Part shown: positions 23,201 through 32,099 of the stretch, piece by piece
Numbering within the stretch: position 1 is the first letter of the stretch
How the letters are laid out: each line of letters opens with the position of its first letter
Origin: Schizochytrium sp. CCTCC M209059
Taxonomy: Eukaryota; Sar; Bigyra; Thraustochytrida; Thraustochytriidae
Assembly (NCBI GenBank): GCA_000818945.1
Contig: KN805370.1
Location: forward strand, 625,578-689,577
Direction: 5' to 3'
DNA length: 64,000 nucleotides
Position numbers and translations under genes: made by a program
The notes under the pieces: generated by a model
What the model was told of the DNA's origin: nothing
Seen by the model: the letters and a program-made list of their open reading frames with translations, nothing else
The model's database searches: none

Positions 23201-23700
23201 CTCTCGTCGATCGTCTGATCAGAGAGCGCTTGCGCGAGACTAAAGAGAAGTTGCAGGGCTTCGCGGCGACGCGATTGTACTACGTGAAGTAGAAGGCTCG
23301 CGAGACACAGAAAGGCGTCGACGGCAAGACTTTCCAAGATCTCGTCCATCTCTCCAGCCTGGCTCTCTCTGCGCACAAGAGTTTCGCCTTCTTCTGCGCG
23401 TCTCTTTTCGTCCGATATGCCACTTGTGCCAGAAATGCCATTGCCGGGGCCATTTTCGAAAGAGATATCTTCTGCATCTTGGCTGCCTTCTTCGTGCACG
23501 GTGCGAAGTATGTCATCGAGACGAAGAAGGCTTGCTTCTGCAACGTTTCCTTCGGCTGCGTCGTTGTTCATTTCTCGACGTTGACTTATCCCTGCGCTTC
23601 GCCGTCGCGCTTGCTCAAAGAGCGTGGGGTTGTCATTTTTTAGCTTGACAATTACCCTCGCGCCTGCAAACCATTGACGGAGCTTCTCTTGCGCAGCCAT
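17284..23700 (-). CDS. giant helical-repeat (ARM/HEAT-like) protein, 2138 residues
   Basis: One uninterrupted frame from an ATG at 23700. Nearly the whole protein is amphipathic helix pairs with Leu/Ala/Val-rich cores, as in HEAT or armadillo solenoids. Examples lie around residues 130-260, 560-760, 1080-1150, 1280-1600 and 1950-2100. There is an Asp-homopolymer followed by GG near residue 1212, encoded by a GTC/GAC run at about 20029-20060. A disordered Ser/Arg-rich insert lies near residues 1630-1710. I cannot place it with confidence in a named family (HEATR5, focadhesin and MROH types were considered). Solenoids of this size usually scaffold complexes, so a scaffold role is inference from fold only. 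It is divergent from the GT61-like gene. Confidence 0.8.
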   Translation of the reverse strand: MAAQEKLRQWFAGARVIVKLKNDNPTLFEQARRRSAGISQRREMNNDAAEGNVAEASLLRLDDILRTVHEEGSQDAEDISFENGPGNGISGTSGISDEKRRAEEGETLVRRESQAGEMDEILESLAVDAFLCLASLLLHVVQSRRREALQLLFSLAQALSDQTIDERHFSCASQALDMGSTIFAGVKTAFDILSPCFAQLSTLAVPPLEALLVHPSEEMRMLSVSIMCSFFTCASAETTMVKTNATGALARLHMVYGDAASKNGVNIMQGAVGTDSAARLRSMQVESLEKSVVLVSMIEIIKYGKSTPAPNALFRVLRSIVSKTQLLPEEKLAARGCVHHLAVELVKAERETDIFKALVAVVSNALPAVTQGDFAMHCELCLKAFEQTIRSKELVAGFLADMENFLLAPQPGVRYGATLCIHAVLSAFPADLIRAQDTMLFPLLLSASLDVKPCQTLSIECLKLAVDLTSSSQGSRRKKEQVGLSGDDARELRIRRRFHADLCSWETAVYDRVGKAFSVEEERAQLRAVLSRGIPLCAGFLEKPFAQLSAGLHYLPRVEQLHRMEVLLLWARKLHRTIPFVANNLLMGIRGADSRTGTLAVEIFEAMAPTLSASLQSRDPAQPLAENVYFRSLCAIDTVFRQVLATSQQERLLKRILQTVAALPYEYFEERRLRSLCRVLAAKAFECPQRTRLAIYALFGECKRFWTTPSLREYALATLLTCAGDQSAVAAQTLATSLEELIKIEDEPHQRDIRDFAAVLRIALRRSLLQYRLGPYALLVRTLQRPQHASTRRIFLSHSFFRANANVSAFQAEAQPGHWSLYAAFMFAQLGSAEDEARASALFTHCMQTRVEHERLLAVETYAKCLHQKDRGVPTAMLQRLVIDAFRAMRAHGARGSGGARASLINEAGGQVGGRRNAALLSSLLQVLTRLVPFQVEGLASVLVRFFLAGATDLATRETTETEVRVACIGLVNVLLKARPLEATPVAFVLRDTLHAMISSSRQDLVNVALGAYPLVFELTSQTRDDAQVAFEFLRSDLSQFEASEANETKEKNDLADVSAALSNGIEETPSLQVGKRQAQTLTKASLRALGSLRSVSVAAQAIDILLNVIHHPLRDFRIEAAHSILRLSELLSSKSSVALRWVVMPLFMDLGPSFFSQQQSSLEERRSSWGPEEDDFVGDDDVLFASLSESDLMETTLLKCSTPFLPVFVGRRDDDDDDDDDDGGVNVPTEPVASGPVGAVSTAREEDGLPLASGTGTEAAVKSHDGLSEGLLCTLQLLLRQFCGDLIPAQVDLVQYHFFQFVQDTHSSLCAILLLGELGIRVFDLEEAEYAGEPQIKSNRLRGMLAALLLDSSASQELDVHIDRPQRKASAMALRLIGTHAPAKVLPFVVGNLCQLHELGLGHLTLLQQIFRIFETSLGERNEIGSVVAESKQQAKPELAELIPSADAKALTGLLLRSIQSSSSPIEERRAALELVAQTALLASEQELSITVRSILDMLESNSDAGIHQVSQEQLSRVFATFANDHPLVTSLVEHVESGLVSCEVNKRQRSFTLLSIAGKRMGPTMVLPNLIRALCDPSDKIRRLAVQSILCEPPEFMLRDETFVQEVRQLANDLELEKSTALRRRHADEGPLRSEGREMSGSSDDQQPSHANASETLAKFPRGGKLSGALEDDDPLNLNFLQADPTYLHYLAQYGLTAPAAASKGSREIPTSPGESKTSLRAEGTSNAFGLQESAFRGLLSCELGRLAQILASRHTEVGERLLDAIRSDIKTGERLVERCKEHLASISSDDLISEYLGYGELEMDQLLHSFTVNANVLFACDALPANWTDILPLMHNLFAQCEEIARDSRLLASAKMNLGSLLGSEKLHLPVVSESEFDSLEKQRANLLAQLGTEKQHKIITSRREALQRQIKRLSSHLWVMAKLQGILLDALGVVYNRANTLNDDDVAEGLRWLLQQLSKSEHRELRSITSHAIVGLSSSSRRKSEFQTFLDENVAGVHEALQQSRPDSNVEDNLHRAKVELLETFVRLLPRCSTAVARKLIRNAFKLLLAFWDDRDSEVRRVAISLTEELGRCVGGLPELRYVLFDRNGMNLRDEVAKRTADPTCPDTDHLAKLMNWAEQLASDDSSSSSSRQS

Positions 23701-24210
23701 CTTACGCCGAGCAAGCCAGGTCGAGCGCCAGATCCCGTCTACTTCGTGTTTGCGCGTCCCGCGCCTTGCGAGCGAGCCGCCTGAGGTAGCCAGCTCCGGC
23801 GGCTGGCTGCCTTCACGAATGCCGCGCTGCCTCTCGACGAGCCCAGGTCAACTCAATGAGCCGTTGAGTCATGACCCACTGCACCGCACTGCAGAGATGA
23901 TGGATAGCGAGCGTCACGACCAACATCTTTGGCGGGGCGGGAACAAGACCGTGGCACGCCCTGACAAGGCTTGCGCCTGCTCGCTCTTCTTCTTGCTCAA
24001 CTTCACGTCGAGGCCAACTCCCGTGCGAGCGAGCCCAGCCCTGCGCGCGCAGGGACGAGCCCGCTGCACCCATTCATGCCCTTGAGCCTTTATCTGGCTG
24101 GCTGTTGCTGTGAGTTTGACTTGGCTCGCGCAAAACAATCTGCGATGGACACTGCGGCGAGCCCAGGGCGTTGAGCGCGCGATATCTCCACGGCTGCAGC
24201 GGCCACAAAG
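23701..24210. other. divergent promoter region
   Basis: 510 bp between the helical-repeat giant (-) and the GT61-like gene (+). Short frames only. I see no gene or repeat. Confidence 0.5.
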
Positions 24211-26223
24211 ATGAGGGGCGCGTCGACGCTGTCGGCCTTGCTTGCGGCGGTGAGCGTTCTGACATCCTGCGGCGCAGGAAACTCTCCGGCTGCGACGGCA
24301 ACTTGCAGGACGCACAACGTTCGCGAGGACACCTTGGCTTGCGCTGACCGCCTTGGCGACGACCAAAGCCATGATGTTCGCTCTCGCGAACGTGAAGCAG
24401 ACCTTGCAGAGCGGAAAGCTTTTGTGGTGAGCCGTTCTTGGCAGACTATTGAGCCCTGGCATCAAATCCCAATCGGCCTCGATGTTCGTCTCGACTTCGA
24501 AGCTGGCAAGCGCCACGCTCGTATCCCAGACCCTTGGAAGCTGCGCGTGCAGATAAGCCTTTTGGATATGCACGCGACGGTACTCACGACAAACGCATGG
24601 CTACCGACCTCATCATCGGCGCCGTGGAATATCATTTCGAGTGCTATCAGGACCGACCTGCGAATTGTCCAATCCTGTCTTCTTCGGAACGAAGCCTTGG
24701 GTTCTCTCGCAGCTGCCAAGAGCGTCGAGGAGCTCTTTGCCATCACAAATGGGCGAGTGTATCTCAAAGCTCGAGTTGATGGTGACTATGCTTGCCTTTG
24801 TGGAACTGCAGAACCATGTCGCGGTCCTCGCGATGCCCAGAAACAGTGCGAAAGCGCCTACGCGGAAATCGCCATGAAAAGTGGTAATGCGAGACCCGGC
24901 GTGTGCTCCAAGCAGCGCAGAGCATATGCAGAATGTGCGACAAAGTGTAGCGCTTTCCAAGACACAATTCTGCTCGATCGGGATCTCTTTCAAGATTCGG
25001 TCGAAGCGATCGAACAGTCGAAGCTCGTGCAACAGGAAGAAAGAGCTACATTATTTGGTGGAATGATGAGTTCTTGGTGTCAGAACTGCGGTTTCTCCCG
25101 CGGCAAGGTTATCTTTGCATTTGGGGAGGATTTGTACCCACGCGCGAAGGCTGCCGACGCAACCGAGTGGACGATTGGGAAATCCATGTATGAGCCCTAC
25201 ATGCGTTACGCGGACTTGGGCCGTGCAGATGCAAGCGGTTCATCCACGATTCAATGTACCGGGCACGCTGCACATCCGGTAGTGCTCGTGTCTGTGTGGT
25301 CTTTGAAGAACGTGTACCGGTTGCTCGCGGACCTTATCATCCCTGTGTGGTCTACCTTGCTCGATGCTGGAATGAGCCCAGCCCGCGCGACTCTATTCGT
25401 CGACCTTGGCGATCCAGTGGAACGAGCCCAAATGCAGCAAATTCTCCGCGACCGACATCCGTCGCAAAAGCTTTCAACTCTGAGCCTTTTGCGCTTGATG
25501 TTTCGCGAAGTTCACTCGACTGAAGCGCTTCGTATTGCATCCGAGGAGAAAACATACTGCTTTGCCAATCTCTTCGTGGAAGCAACCGCTATGCCCTTTC
25601 ACACGCATGCGCGTGATAAGAACACACACAACCAAGTTGGACAGGGTGTGATCTTTCGTCGCGAGCTGCAAACACACTTGAAGCGTATTTGGCCCAGCCC
25701 TTTCGATAAGAATGGCGGAATCGAAGGCGTGGTGAGCTTTGTCAAGCGTCGAGGTACCCGAAAATTTACCAATCTTCGTGAGGCAAAAGCCGTAGCGAAG
25801 AAAGTCTTCGAGCCTCTGGGCATCACGATAGACGACCTTGTACTCGAGAGACTCTCTCTCGATCGACAGTGGTCGCACTTTCAACGCACACGCGTGCTTT
25901 GCTGTGTACATGGGCAGGGGTGTGCCAGCATGGTCTTTTTGCCGGAGCGCTCGGTCGTGATTCTTGTCATGCCCATGGGGGCATCTAAAGAAAGTGAAAC
26001 GTACACAGCGATGGCACGCTGGCTTGGCCTTCGGCTCGTTTTGCACGAACTTTCCAAAGATGTGGACCGTGAGACCAATGGAACATTAACAGGCTCACTT
26101 ACCGGTTCTGGTTCTGAACCTTTTGCAAATAGGGACCCGAGGTGGGATCAAGACATCACCCTCGAACCAGAGGCATGGAGGCATACCTTGCGCAAAGCGT
26201 TGATTGCACTCGTTGACCTGTAA
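24211..26223 (+). CDS. GT61-family glycosyltransferase (EOGT/POMGNT2-like fold)
   Basis: The protein has 670 residues and begins with a hydrophobic signal sequence (about residues 5-22), so it should enter the secretory pathway. The N-terminal half is Cys-rich (about 200-300), which suggests disulfides in the lumen. The C-terminal half carries the family's late block: a basic strand with an RRGTRKFTN motif, a Glu/Ala helix, a strand ending in ERLSLD, then the HGQG motif with H567, and FLPERSVVILVMP. This spacing is that of DUF563/GT61 enzymes, which include EOGT, POMGNT2 and plant xylosyltransferases. The usual Ala of HGAG is Gln here. Donor and acceptor cannot be deduced. It is convergent with the LIM gene at 50 bp distance. 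Confidence 0.8.
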   Translation: MRGASTLSALLAAVSVLTSCGAGNSPAATATCRTHNVREDTLACADRLGDDQSHDVRSREREADLAERKAFVVSRSWQTIEPWHQIPIGLDVRLDFEAGKRHARIPDPWKLRVQISLLDMHATVLTTNAWLPTSSSAPWNIISSAIRTDLRIVQSCLLRNEALGSLAAAKSVEELFAITNGRVYLKARVDGDYACLCGTAEPCRGPRDAQKQCESAYAEIAMKSGNARPGVCSKQRRAYAECATKCSAFQDTILLDRDLFQDSVEAIEQSKLVQQEERATLFGGMMSSWCQNCGFSRGKVIFAFGEDLYPRAKAADATEWTIGKSMYEPYMRYADLGRADASGSSTIQCTGHAAHPVVLVSVWSLKNVYRLLADLIIPVWSTLLDAGMSPARATLFVDLGDPVERAQMQQILRDRHPSQKLSTLSLLRLMFREVHSTEALRIASEEKTYCFANLFVEATAMPFHTHARDKNTHNQVGQGVIFRRELQTHLKRIWPSPFDKNGGIEGVVSFVKRRGTRKFTNLREAKAVAKKVFEPLGITIDDLVLERLSLDRQWSHFQRTRVLCCVHGQGCASMVFLPERSVVILVMPMGASKESETYTAMARWLGLRLVLHELSKDVDRETNGTLTGSLTGSGSEPFANRDPRWDQDITLEPEAWRHTLRKALIALVDL

Positions 26224-26273
26224 GGAGCATACCTTGTACGAAGACACAGAAAACGGATTTTTTTTTTTTAGAT

Positions 26274-29200
26274 TTATAAGGAGTGCTGTGAAAGCTGTGA
26301 CAAGGGCTTCCACTGCGCCAATCCTGGAGTCCATACATGAGTGTTCGCATCAATTGAGCCATTCACGGCCAGTTGGTAAAGCTCTTCTCCAGAGACCGGC
26401 CCTTGCTGGGTTCCTGTGCGGTCAATGTACAAGAAGGACCCAATATTTACAGCTTGTGCTTGTCCACTCTCGCCCGATGCCGACATCCCGTCCTCTGCTG
26501 CATCGTCATCCTCGCCCTCCTCCTCAACAAGTTGCACGTCAGAGTCATGAAGGCCAAAAGGATCGCTATTTTCCTCGACATCGGGCAAGGATTCGGATAT
26601 GACGCGATGAGAATCGACGCTCGGATCGTTCTCTCCGCCGCTCTGAATCGCCGTCAGTGCGTCAGTGTGCTGGGCGTCATTTGCATTTGATGACCACGTC
26701 GAAGAGGCAACAAGGGAAGATGATGGCTGAGCTTGCGAGACAGGACCGGACTCGTATATGTTTTGCGTCAAGTCAAGACGTATGATATCTCGTTCACAGT
26801 ACAGCTCGTAGTGAGACATGTCTGCAGCCGGACGCACGTAGCATACGCTGTCATGTAGACTTGTATCGCAGCATGAGCAGCGACAACAATCGTCATGACA
26901 ACGAAGACGACCGTCGTCCCCGGTACATACTTGTTCGACAAGTTCGATTGGATCTTCGTCGATGCGTCCAGCACGCGTTGGGATGAGCACCCTGCGGGTC
27001 GAAGAAGAGACGACAGGCTGCATGCAGACGACGCATGACGGGCGATACTGCGTCTCGCAACACTCGTCGCAGAACACAAGCAATTTGTACTTGTCAAGGG
27101 GGCTGCGCCGCGCCGTCTCGAGCGTCAGTGCTCGATGACAGGAATTACACTTGAGGCATTGCGCCTGCCGGTGTAAATGGATTCCAGGCTCTAGCATCAC
27201 TCCTTGCGAAGGCTCCTTTATAGCGTCAAGACATGCAACACACTGGGGCAGTTCTTCCTCGTCCTTATGAGGCTTGCAAAGTAACATGTTGCGAGGATTT
27301 CGAGATGAAGCGTCTGGCGCTGTTGATGGTACGACTGCAGGCGAGGCGGCCCAGCCGCACCTCGCGCAGGACATGTGATCTTCATGCCACGTACGGTGGC
27401 AAGAGTAAACAGAAGGTTGAGGTCCTTCTTGCCCACAAGAAGCGCATTTACTCACCAACTGAGCGTTGCACTCAGCGCAGTATGGCCAACAGCCACCTAT
27501 GCGATCGATTTGGGGAGGGTCGTCGTCATCGTTTGGATCAATAACTCGAGAGCACGTGTAGCACCGCAGATGCACTTTATGCCATGCAAATCCTTTCCAT
27601 AAGACCACTTCCTCGCGGGCCTCGTCTCCATGAAGCTGTGCGAGACGTGGCGATGGAGGTCGAAGACGAATGGCTGGATTGGTGCTCGAGTGCGACCTTA
27701 TCGCATGGGAGACGAACATGTTCGATTGCGAAGCACATGTTCCTGCACCCAATGCGTCTCCACGTTTTACATCGGCGCTGCTGAGGCCTCGGTGGGGCAA
27801 AGAAGCTGGCATGGACACATTGACATGCTCTTTGCAAATTGGACAGATACGGCGTGCATCAAGAAGCCTCGAAAGAGCCTCATCAACGTCTGGGGCGTCT
27901 GCACTGTCGATCGGCCGAGGCCGCTCCACGGCATCACTGCCCTCTCGCAGAACCAGATGCTCGGACTCGTTTCGAAGTTGCGTACCATCTTTCCCCGCTT
28001 GCAGACCCTGTAAGCCGTGCGCGCTACGACTCGACGCAGGACGCGTGCTGAGTCGCTCAAGCCCCGTCGCGACAGCCTCGTCCGTGAGACGCATGTTCGC
28101 ACAATACAAGCACGCGCAGCTCCTGCCTATGCGTCCACGTGACTGTATGATAGCGTATTGCGTGTCGAAGAGGAATATACGTCGCCGAAGGCCGTGTTTG
28201 CTCTCGTGCATTTCGCGAGCATCCTCTTCTTCAATGACGGCCTCGGCGCGATCCAGCGCGTCTACGAGCGCGCGCATCCGTTCGCAGAGGTTTTCTATAC
28301 ATTTGCCCTCATGACCACACGCATGCACGTCCAAAGGATGGTCTTGCTCCTGTGTTTCGCTGGCGGAGGCTTGGACCATGTTCTCGAGCATTGTGAGCAT
28401 GTGTCGCGCAAAGTCGCAATCGACGAACCGGGCACACTCTTTGTCGAGATGCAATCCAAAGTCGACGCCTCGGCGAAGCTCGAGAAGTTGAAATTCGAGA
28501 AAGTCGACCTGGTTCTCGGCCATTTCAATGGGCGAGCACTGGCTCAGAACAGGCTCCCACAGCCAGTTTTCTTCTTTGTAACCGCCTCGACCAGAGCGCG
28601 CGCCGGCATATTCGTCTGCACTTTCGCCCTGCCCGTCTTGGTCCTCAGCCTCACCATCATCGCCATCATCGTCGTGCAAATCTTTCGCACCGAAATCAAA
28701 GTCATCGTCATCGTCATCGTCAATGTCACTGTGAACCTCGTCACGATATTCGCCAAGACTTGCGCGCAGACTCGCTGGACGCTCGAGCGCCATACGTGCA
28801 ATGGCGCCGGCAAGCTCTTGGTCGTACGTGTCATTCTCGACGTCGATGTCGGACTCTTCATTCACGCTATGACTAAATTTGCGTTCTTCATCGAGGTCTG
28901 CAGTTGCAGCGCTTAGGAAGCATTGATCCCTCGACCTGGGCTCCGATTCCCTCGAGGCAGCGCCTTGCGTCGTGCTCTGTACGCTTTCTGAGAGAGAAAT
29001 CATGCTCATCTTGGACTCCGAATCTGCACGTGCCGCCCAACGTTCGGCGTTTGCACGGGCTGAAGAAAGGCTCGTGGTGTTGTCACCAGCAGCAAGGCCC
29101 GCTTCGACACCGTGTCCTTCGTCTTCACTGTTCAGCAAAGCGCTCGTGTCAAGTGAGTCCCTGTACTGCGAGCTGCGTTCGCTGCCAGCTCGTGCGGTGC

Positions 29201-32099
29201 GACGCGCGCGACGCGCGACCCTACTCCATTGATTCGAGTAACCAAGAAGGGCCTCATCCTTGCTGGGCATATAGAGCAGAAAGATTTCGACAATGCGAAA
29301 GAAGCGCAGACTTGCGGAGAGCGGCGCACGCTGAAGTTGGAGAGCGTCGGCCTGCGCGCAGAGCAAGTTGCGAACGAAGTTCACACTGTCTCGATTCCAA
29401 CCAGAGAGCACAGCGGTCTCAAAAATAATTTGGTCGAGGCCCCTGAGGTTGTACAAGCCGCGGGTCGGATGGCTCCGAAGCGTGCTCATGCAAAGCATCT
29501 CCACAATGCGGTGCAAGATGTAGTCGGTGGCTTCATCGCGAAAGTCGCGGTCACGCGGAATGGTCTGCAAAAGACGCAAAAGGCCCGTACGCCACCCTTG
29601 CGAGGAGTGAAAAATGTGCAGATTCTGGGCGCTGCTCGCACACAGGGTGAACAGAGCGCCGACAAACTCCTTACGGACAAGATTGTCGCTCATCCAGCCA
29701 AGCATGCACAGAAGCACGGGAACGAGCTCTTGTGCGGCTACACTTACAAGCTGCGTAAACGGATTGGTGGTCTGAAAGTGATGTGCGTCGAGCGGCTCGA
29801 TAAGCTGTCCGGTGATCAGCTCAAAGAGGGTAGCGCAATCCATGTACTCGATGCCACCGGCAAAGGAATTTCGCATAGAACCAACGTCGTGCGATACGGA
29901 CCAATTTTGCGTAGCGGCGGACTTGCTTGTCCAAATTCGCTTGTCCGCAGAGAAAGCTTCGTGCTCAGGAATGCTAATGTCGGTGAGCCTTGGAAAGTGA
30001 AAGTTAGCTTCCAGACCAAGTGCGCTGCCGTCACGGACACAAGAAGCGAGGTCGTCCGAGCGAAACGTATGTACAGAGCCTACAAGAGACATGCTGGAGC
30101 GACGCGCGTGCATGACAAGCTGGGCAAGGCGCGAAGATCGCAAACCGGACATGCGAAGGTCCGAGGTGCGTCCAAAGAGGTCCGATCGACGAGACATGAG
30201 ATCCGAGGTGCGGGCATCAGCGTCGGCGCTACTAAGGTTCGACGCGCGGACGCCAAGGGCGGAACCGGCTGGGGCACCGCCACCTGAATACCCTTCGTGA
30301 TGAATGGGATCCATTTGCGGCTTGCGCTCGAGCCCTGGCCGTGTCGGAAGGCCAGTCAGGTCCGTCTGACGACGCGGTTGCTGCTGTATGTGGTGGTGGT
30401 GATGATGGTGGTGATGATGTTGGTGAGTGCTCAACCCAAGCGAGGTGCCCGCAGATATTCCTCGCCCGGGCATAGAAATGAGCTCGCTCTGACGCGCGGC
30501 GGAGGAGAGCGTTGCAAGACCACTTTCCCGCGTGGTGTACGTCCGCTTGTATGCGAACTCTGACTTTCTCCTTCCCGTGGGCATCGGCATGAGGCCTTGG
30601 TGGTGAGTTCCTGGTTGATGGGCGCGCCGGAGATCAGAAGCCCGTCCTGAGTCACCTGTTTCAAAAAAAGCGCTGCCTCCTCGCCCGCCACTGCTGCTGA
30701 GGCTGCTAAAGTGACTCATTCCACTGGCTGTCGTCGCCGCGGGATTACTGCTAAGACTACTTCCGGTGCTGCTACTCGGCGCGACGAAACTCCCAGCGGC
30801 GGCAGGTTTTGAAGTTGCACGAGCCACGACGGAGCCCGAAGCGCGTTCGTGCGTGGAAACGCTACCCGTCTCGAAACTTGTGTTGCTTGCCTCGCGACGA
30901 GCGCTTCCCATAGCGCTGAAGGGGCCGTTTTCTGACGAGGAATGCCCTGACTGCGAGCCAACGGAGCCCAAGGCGAAAGAGGTTCGGCTGCCCCTTCGCC
31001 TCCCACGCTGCTCAAGCTGAACGGCACGAGTGAGGAGGGAATGCGCAAAGGCGCGACGTACAAGGACATTCCGCATTTGCGAGTGCCTTGGTTTATCGAG
31101 AGCCGCACGAGATAATTGGTCAAGAATTTCCTCTGGGGACGCGGCAACGAGAGTCTGCACTGAAAGCAGCTCGAGTGAGAACATGCCGCATTCAAATGCC
31201 TCAAGACCGACCAGAAATTCATCGCAGCGGTCATGCTGCGCGCACGCGTGCAGGGCTCGCCACATTCCTTTGACAGCCCAGCGTCGCACATCGCGATCTG
31301 CGCAGCCTTGAAGCACGTCGAGACATTCGAAGAAGAAAAACACGCATCGCTGCGGGGGTTGCGAAGTCCCAAGGTCGGTGGCTGCGTCTTTTTCGTGGCT
31401 AGATTCGGCCTCGTTTTCCGCGGCAGCCTGGCCTGCGTTGGATTGGGAGGTTTCTTGCACCTCCTCGGCACTTTCCGAGGAAGAGAGGAGCTCGGCGTTG
31501 AGTTCGTCGAGCTCTAATAAGCAGTCGAGGAGCGTGATACAATCCTCGGCACTAAACAGGATGGTGGCGATGGCTCGCATGGCCTCGGCTGGGTTTGCAG
31601 GGCTAATTGGCAAAAGGTCGGATGAGAGGCTGTCACCGGTCGTCATTGTCGAAGAAGGGCCCGCGAGTGCGTCTGACCCGACGGCATCTTGCGAGCATAC
31701 TCTTTGCAGTCGATCGAGGCAGTGGAGCGCCCCTGTGCTTTCGTCGGACTCGGCGGCGAGGAAAAGCGCATCTATGATGACTTTCCACAGAGGCTGAACG
31801 GGCCCGAGGCGTGGCAGTGAGAGAGTCTCGGGGGTATTTGCATCAAGCTTCTCGCTGAAGAGGTCGTCCGTGGCTGCATCGACATCTCTGTTGTCTCTGC
31901 TATTCCCACTATCGATACGTTGAAGTCTTCCGAGACGGGATGCGAATTCATGCTGCTCTTCTCTTACGGTATGGGATGCAGACTGTCGGCTGCGTTCCGC
32001 GTCTTCGTCATTCTCTTCTTCCCCTCGTCGCCCATCAACGGTTGCGACGTCGCGCAAAGGTGCATGTTGCCCTTCGCAGCGACCACTGCCCGTCCGCAT
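26274..32099 (-). CDS. LIM-repeat and GYF_2-domain giant protein, 1941 residues
   Basis: A single frame from an ATG at 32099. Helical ARM-like segments occur at about 100-360 and 760-960, separated by a Ser-rich disordered region with a poly-His run (about 550). Acidic Asp runs lie near 1140-1170. Residues 1419-1771 hold four tandem LIM-like zinc modules with C-x2-C starts, H-x2-C-x2-C centres (the third is H-x4-C) and C-x2-[CDH] ends. The first module has a long insert between its first C-x2-C and the His. The last 55 residues (1887-1941) read as a GYF_2 domain: FLYIDRTGTQQGPVS, then EEL, then VWTPGLAQWKPL. LIM and GYF modules bind proteins, so a cytoplasmic scaffold is likely. I know no named family with this exact order. 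Confidence 0.85.
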   Translation of the reverse strand: MRTGSGRCEGQHAPLRDVATVDGRRGEEENDEDAERSRQSASHTVREEQHEFASRLGRLQRIDSGNSRDNRDVDAATDDLFSEKLDANTPETLSLPRLGPVQPLWKVIIDALFLAAESDESTGALHCLDRLQRVCSQDAVGSDALAGPSSTMTTGDSLSSDLLPISPANPAEAMRAIATILFSAEDCITLLDCLLELDELNAELLSSSESAEEVQETSQSNAGQAAAENEAESSHEKDAATDLGTSQPPQRCVFFFFECLDVLQGCADRDVRRWAVKGMWRALHACAQHDRCDEFLVGLEAFECGMFSLELLSVQTLVAASPEEILDQLSRAALDKPRHSQMRNVLVRRAFAHSLLTRAVQLEQRGRRRGSRTSFALGSVGSQSGHSSSENGPFSAMGSARREASNTSFETGSVSTHERASGSVVARATSKPAAAGSFVAPSSSTGSSLSSNPAATTASGMSHFSSLSSSGGRGGSAFFETGDSGRASDLRRAHQPGTHHQGLMPMPTGRRKSEFAYKRTYTTRESGLATLSSAARQSELISMPGRGISAGTSLGLSTHQHHHHHHHHHHIQQQPRRQTDLTGLPTRPGLERKPQMDPIHHEGYSGGGAPAGSALGVRASNLSSADADARTSDLMSRRSDLFGRTSDLRMSGLRSSRLAQLVMHARRSSMSLVGSVHTFRSDDLASCVRDGSALGLEANFHFPRLTDISIPEHEAFSADKRIWTSKSAATQNWSVSHDVGSMRNSFAGGIEYMDCATLFELITGQLIEPLDAHHFQTTNPFTQLVSVAAQELVPVLLCMLGWMSDNLVRKEFVGALFTLCASSAQNLHIFHSSQGWRTGLLRLLQTIPRDRDFRDEATDYILHRIVEMLCMSTLRSHPTRGLYNLRGLDQIIFETAVLSGWNRDSVNFVRNLLCAQADALQLQRAPLSASLRFFRIVEIFLLYMPSKDEALLGYSNQWSRVARRARRTARAGSERSSQYRDSLDTSALLNSEDEGHGVEAGLAAGDNTTSLSSARANAERWAARADSESKMSMISLSESVQSTTQGAASRESEPRSRDQCFLSAATADLDEERKFSHSVNEESDIDVENDTYDQELAGAIARMALERPASLRASLGEYRDEVHSDIDDDDDDDFDFGAKDLHDDDGDDGEAEDQDGQGESADEYAGARSGRGGYKEENWLWEPVLSQCSPIEMAENQVDFLEFQLLELRRGVDFGLHLDKECARFVDCDFARHMLTMLENMVQASASETQEQDHPLDVHACGHEGKCIENLCERMRALVDALDRAEAVIEEEDAREMHESKHGLRRRIFLFDTQYAIIQSRGRIGRSCACLYCANMRLTDEAVATGLERLSTRPASSRSAHGLQGLQAGKDGTQLRNESEHLVLREGSDAVERPRPIDSADAPDVDEALSRLLDARRICPICKEHVNVSMPASLPHRGLSSADVKRGDALGAGTCASQSNMFVSHAIRSHSSTNPAIRLRPPSPRLAQLHGDEAREEVVLWKGFAWHKVHLRCYTCSRVIDPNDDDDPPQIDRIGGCWPYCAECNAQLVSKCASCGQEGPQPSVYSCHRTWHEDHMSCARCGWAASPAVVPSTAPDASSRNPRNMLLCKPHKDEEELPQCVACLDAIKEPSQGVMLEPGIHLHRQAQCLKCNSCHRALTLETARRSPLDKYKLLVFCDECCETQYRPSCVVCMQPVVSSSTRRVLIPTRAGRIDEDPIELVEQVCTGDDGRLRCHDDCCRCSCCDTSLHDSVCYVRPAADMSHYELYCERDIIRLDLTQNIYESGPVSQAQPSSSLVASSTWSSNANDAQHTDALTAIQSGGENDPSVDSHRVISESLPDVEENSDPFGLHDSDVQLVEEEGEDDDAAEDGMSASGESGQAQAVNIGSFLYIDRTGTQQGPVSGEELYQLAVNGSIDANTHVWTPGLAQWKPLSQLSQHSL

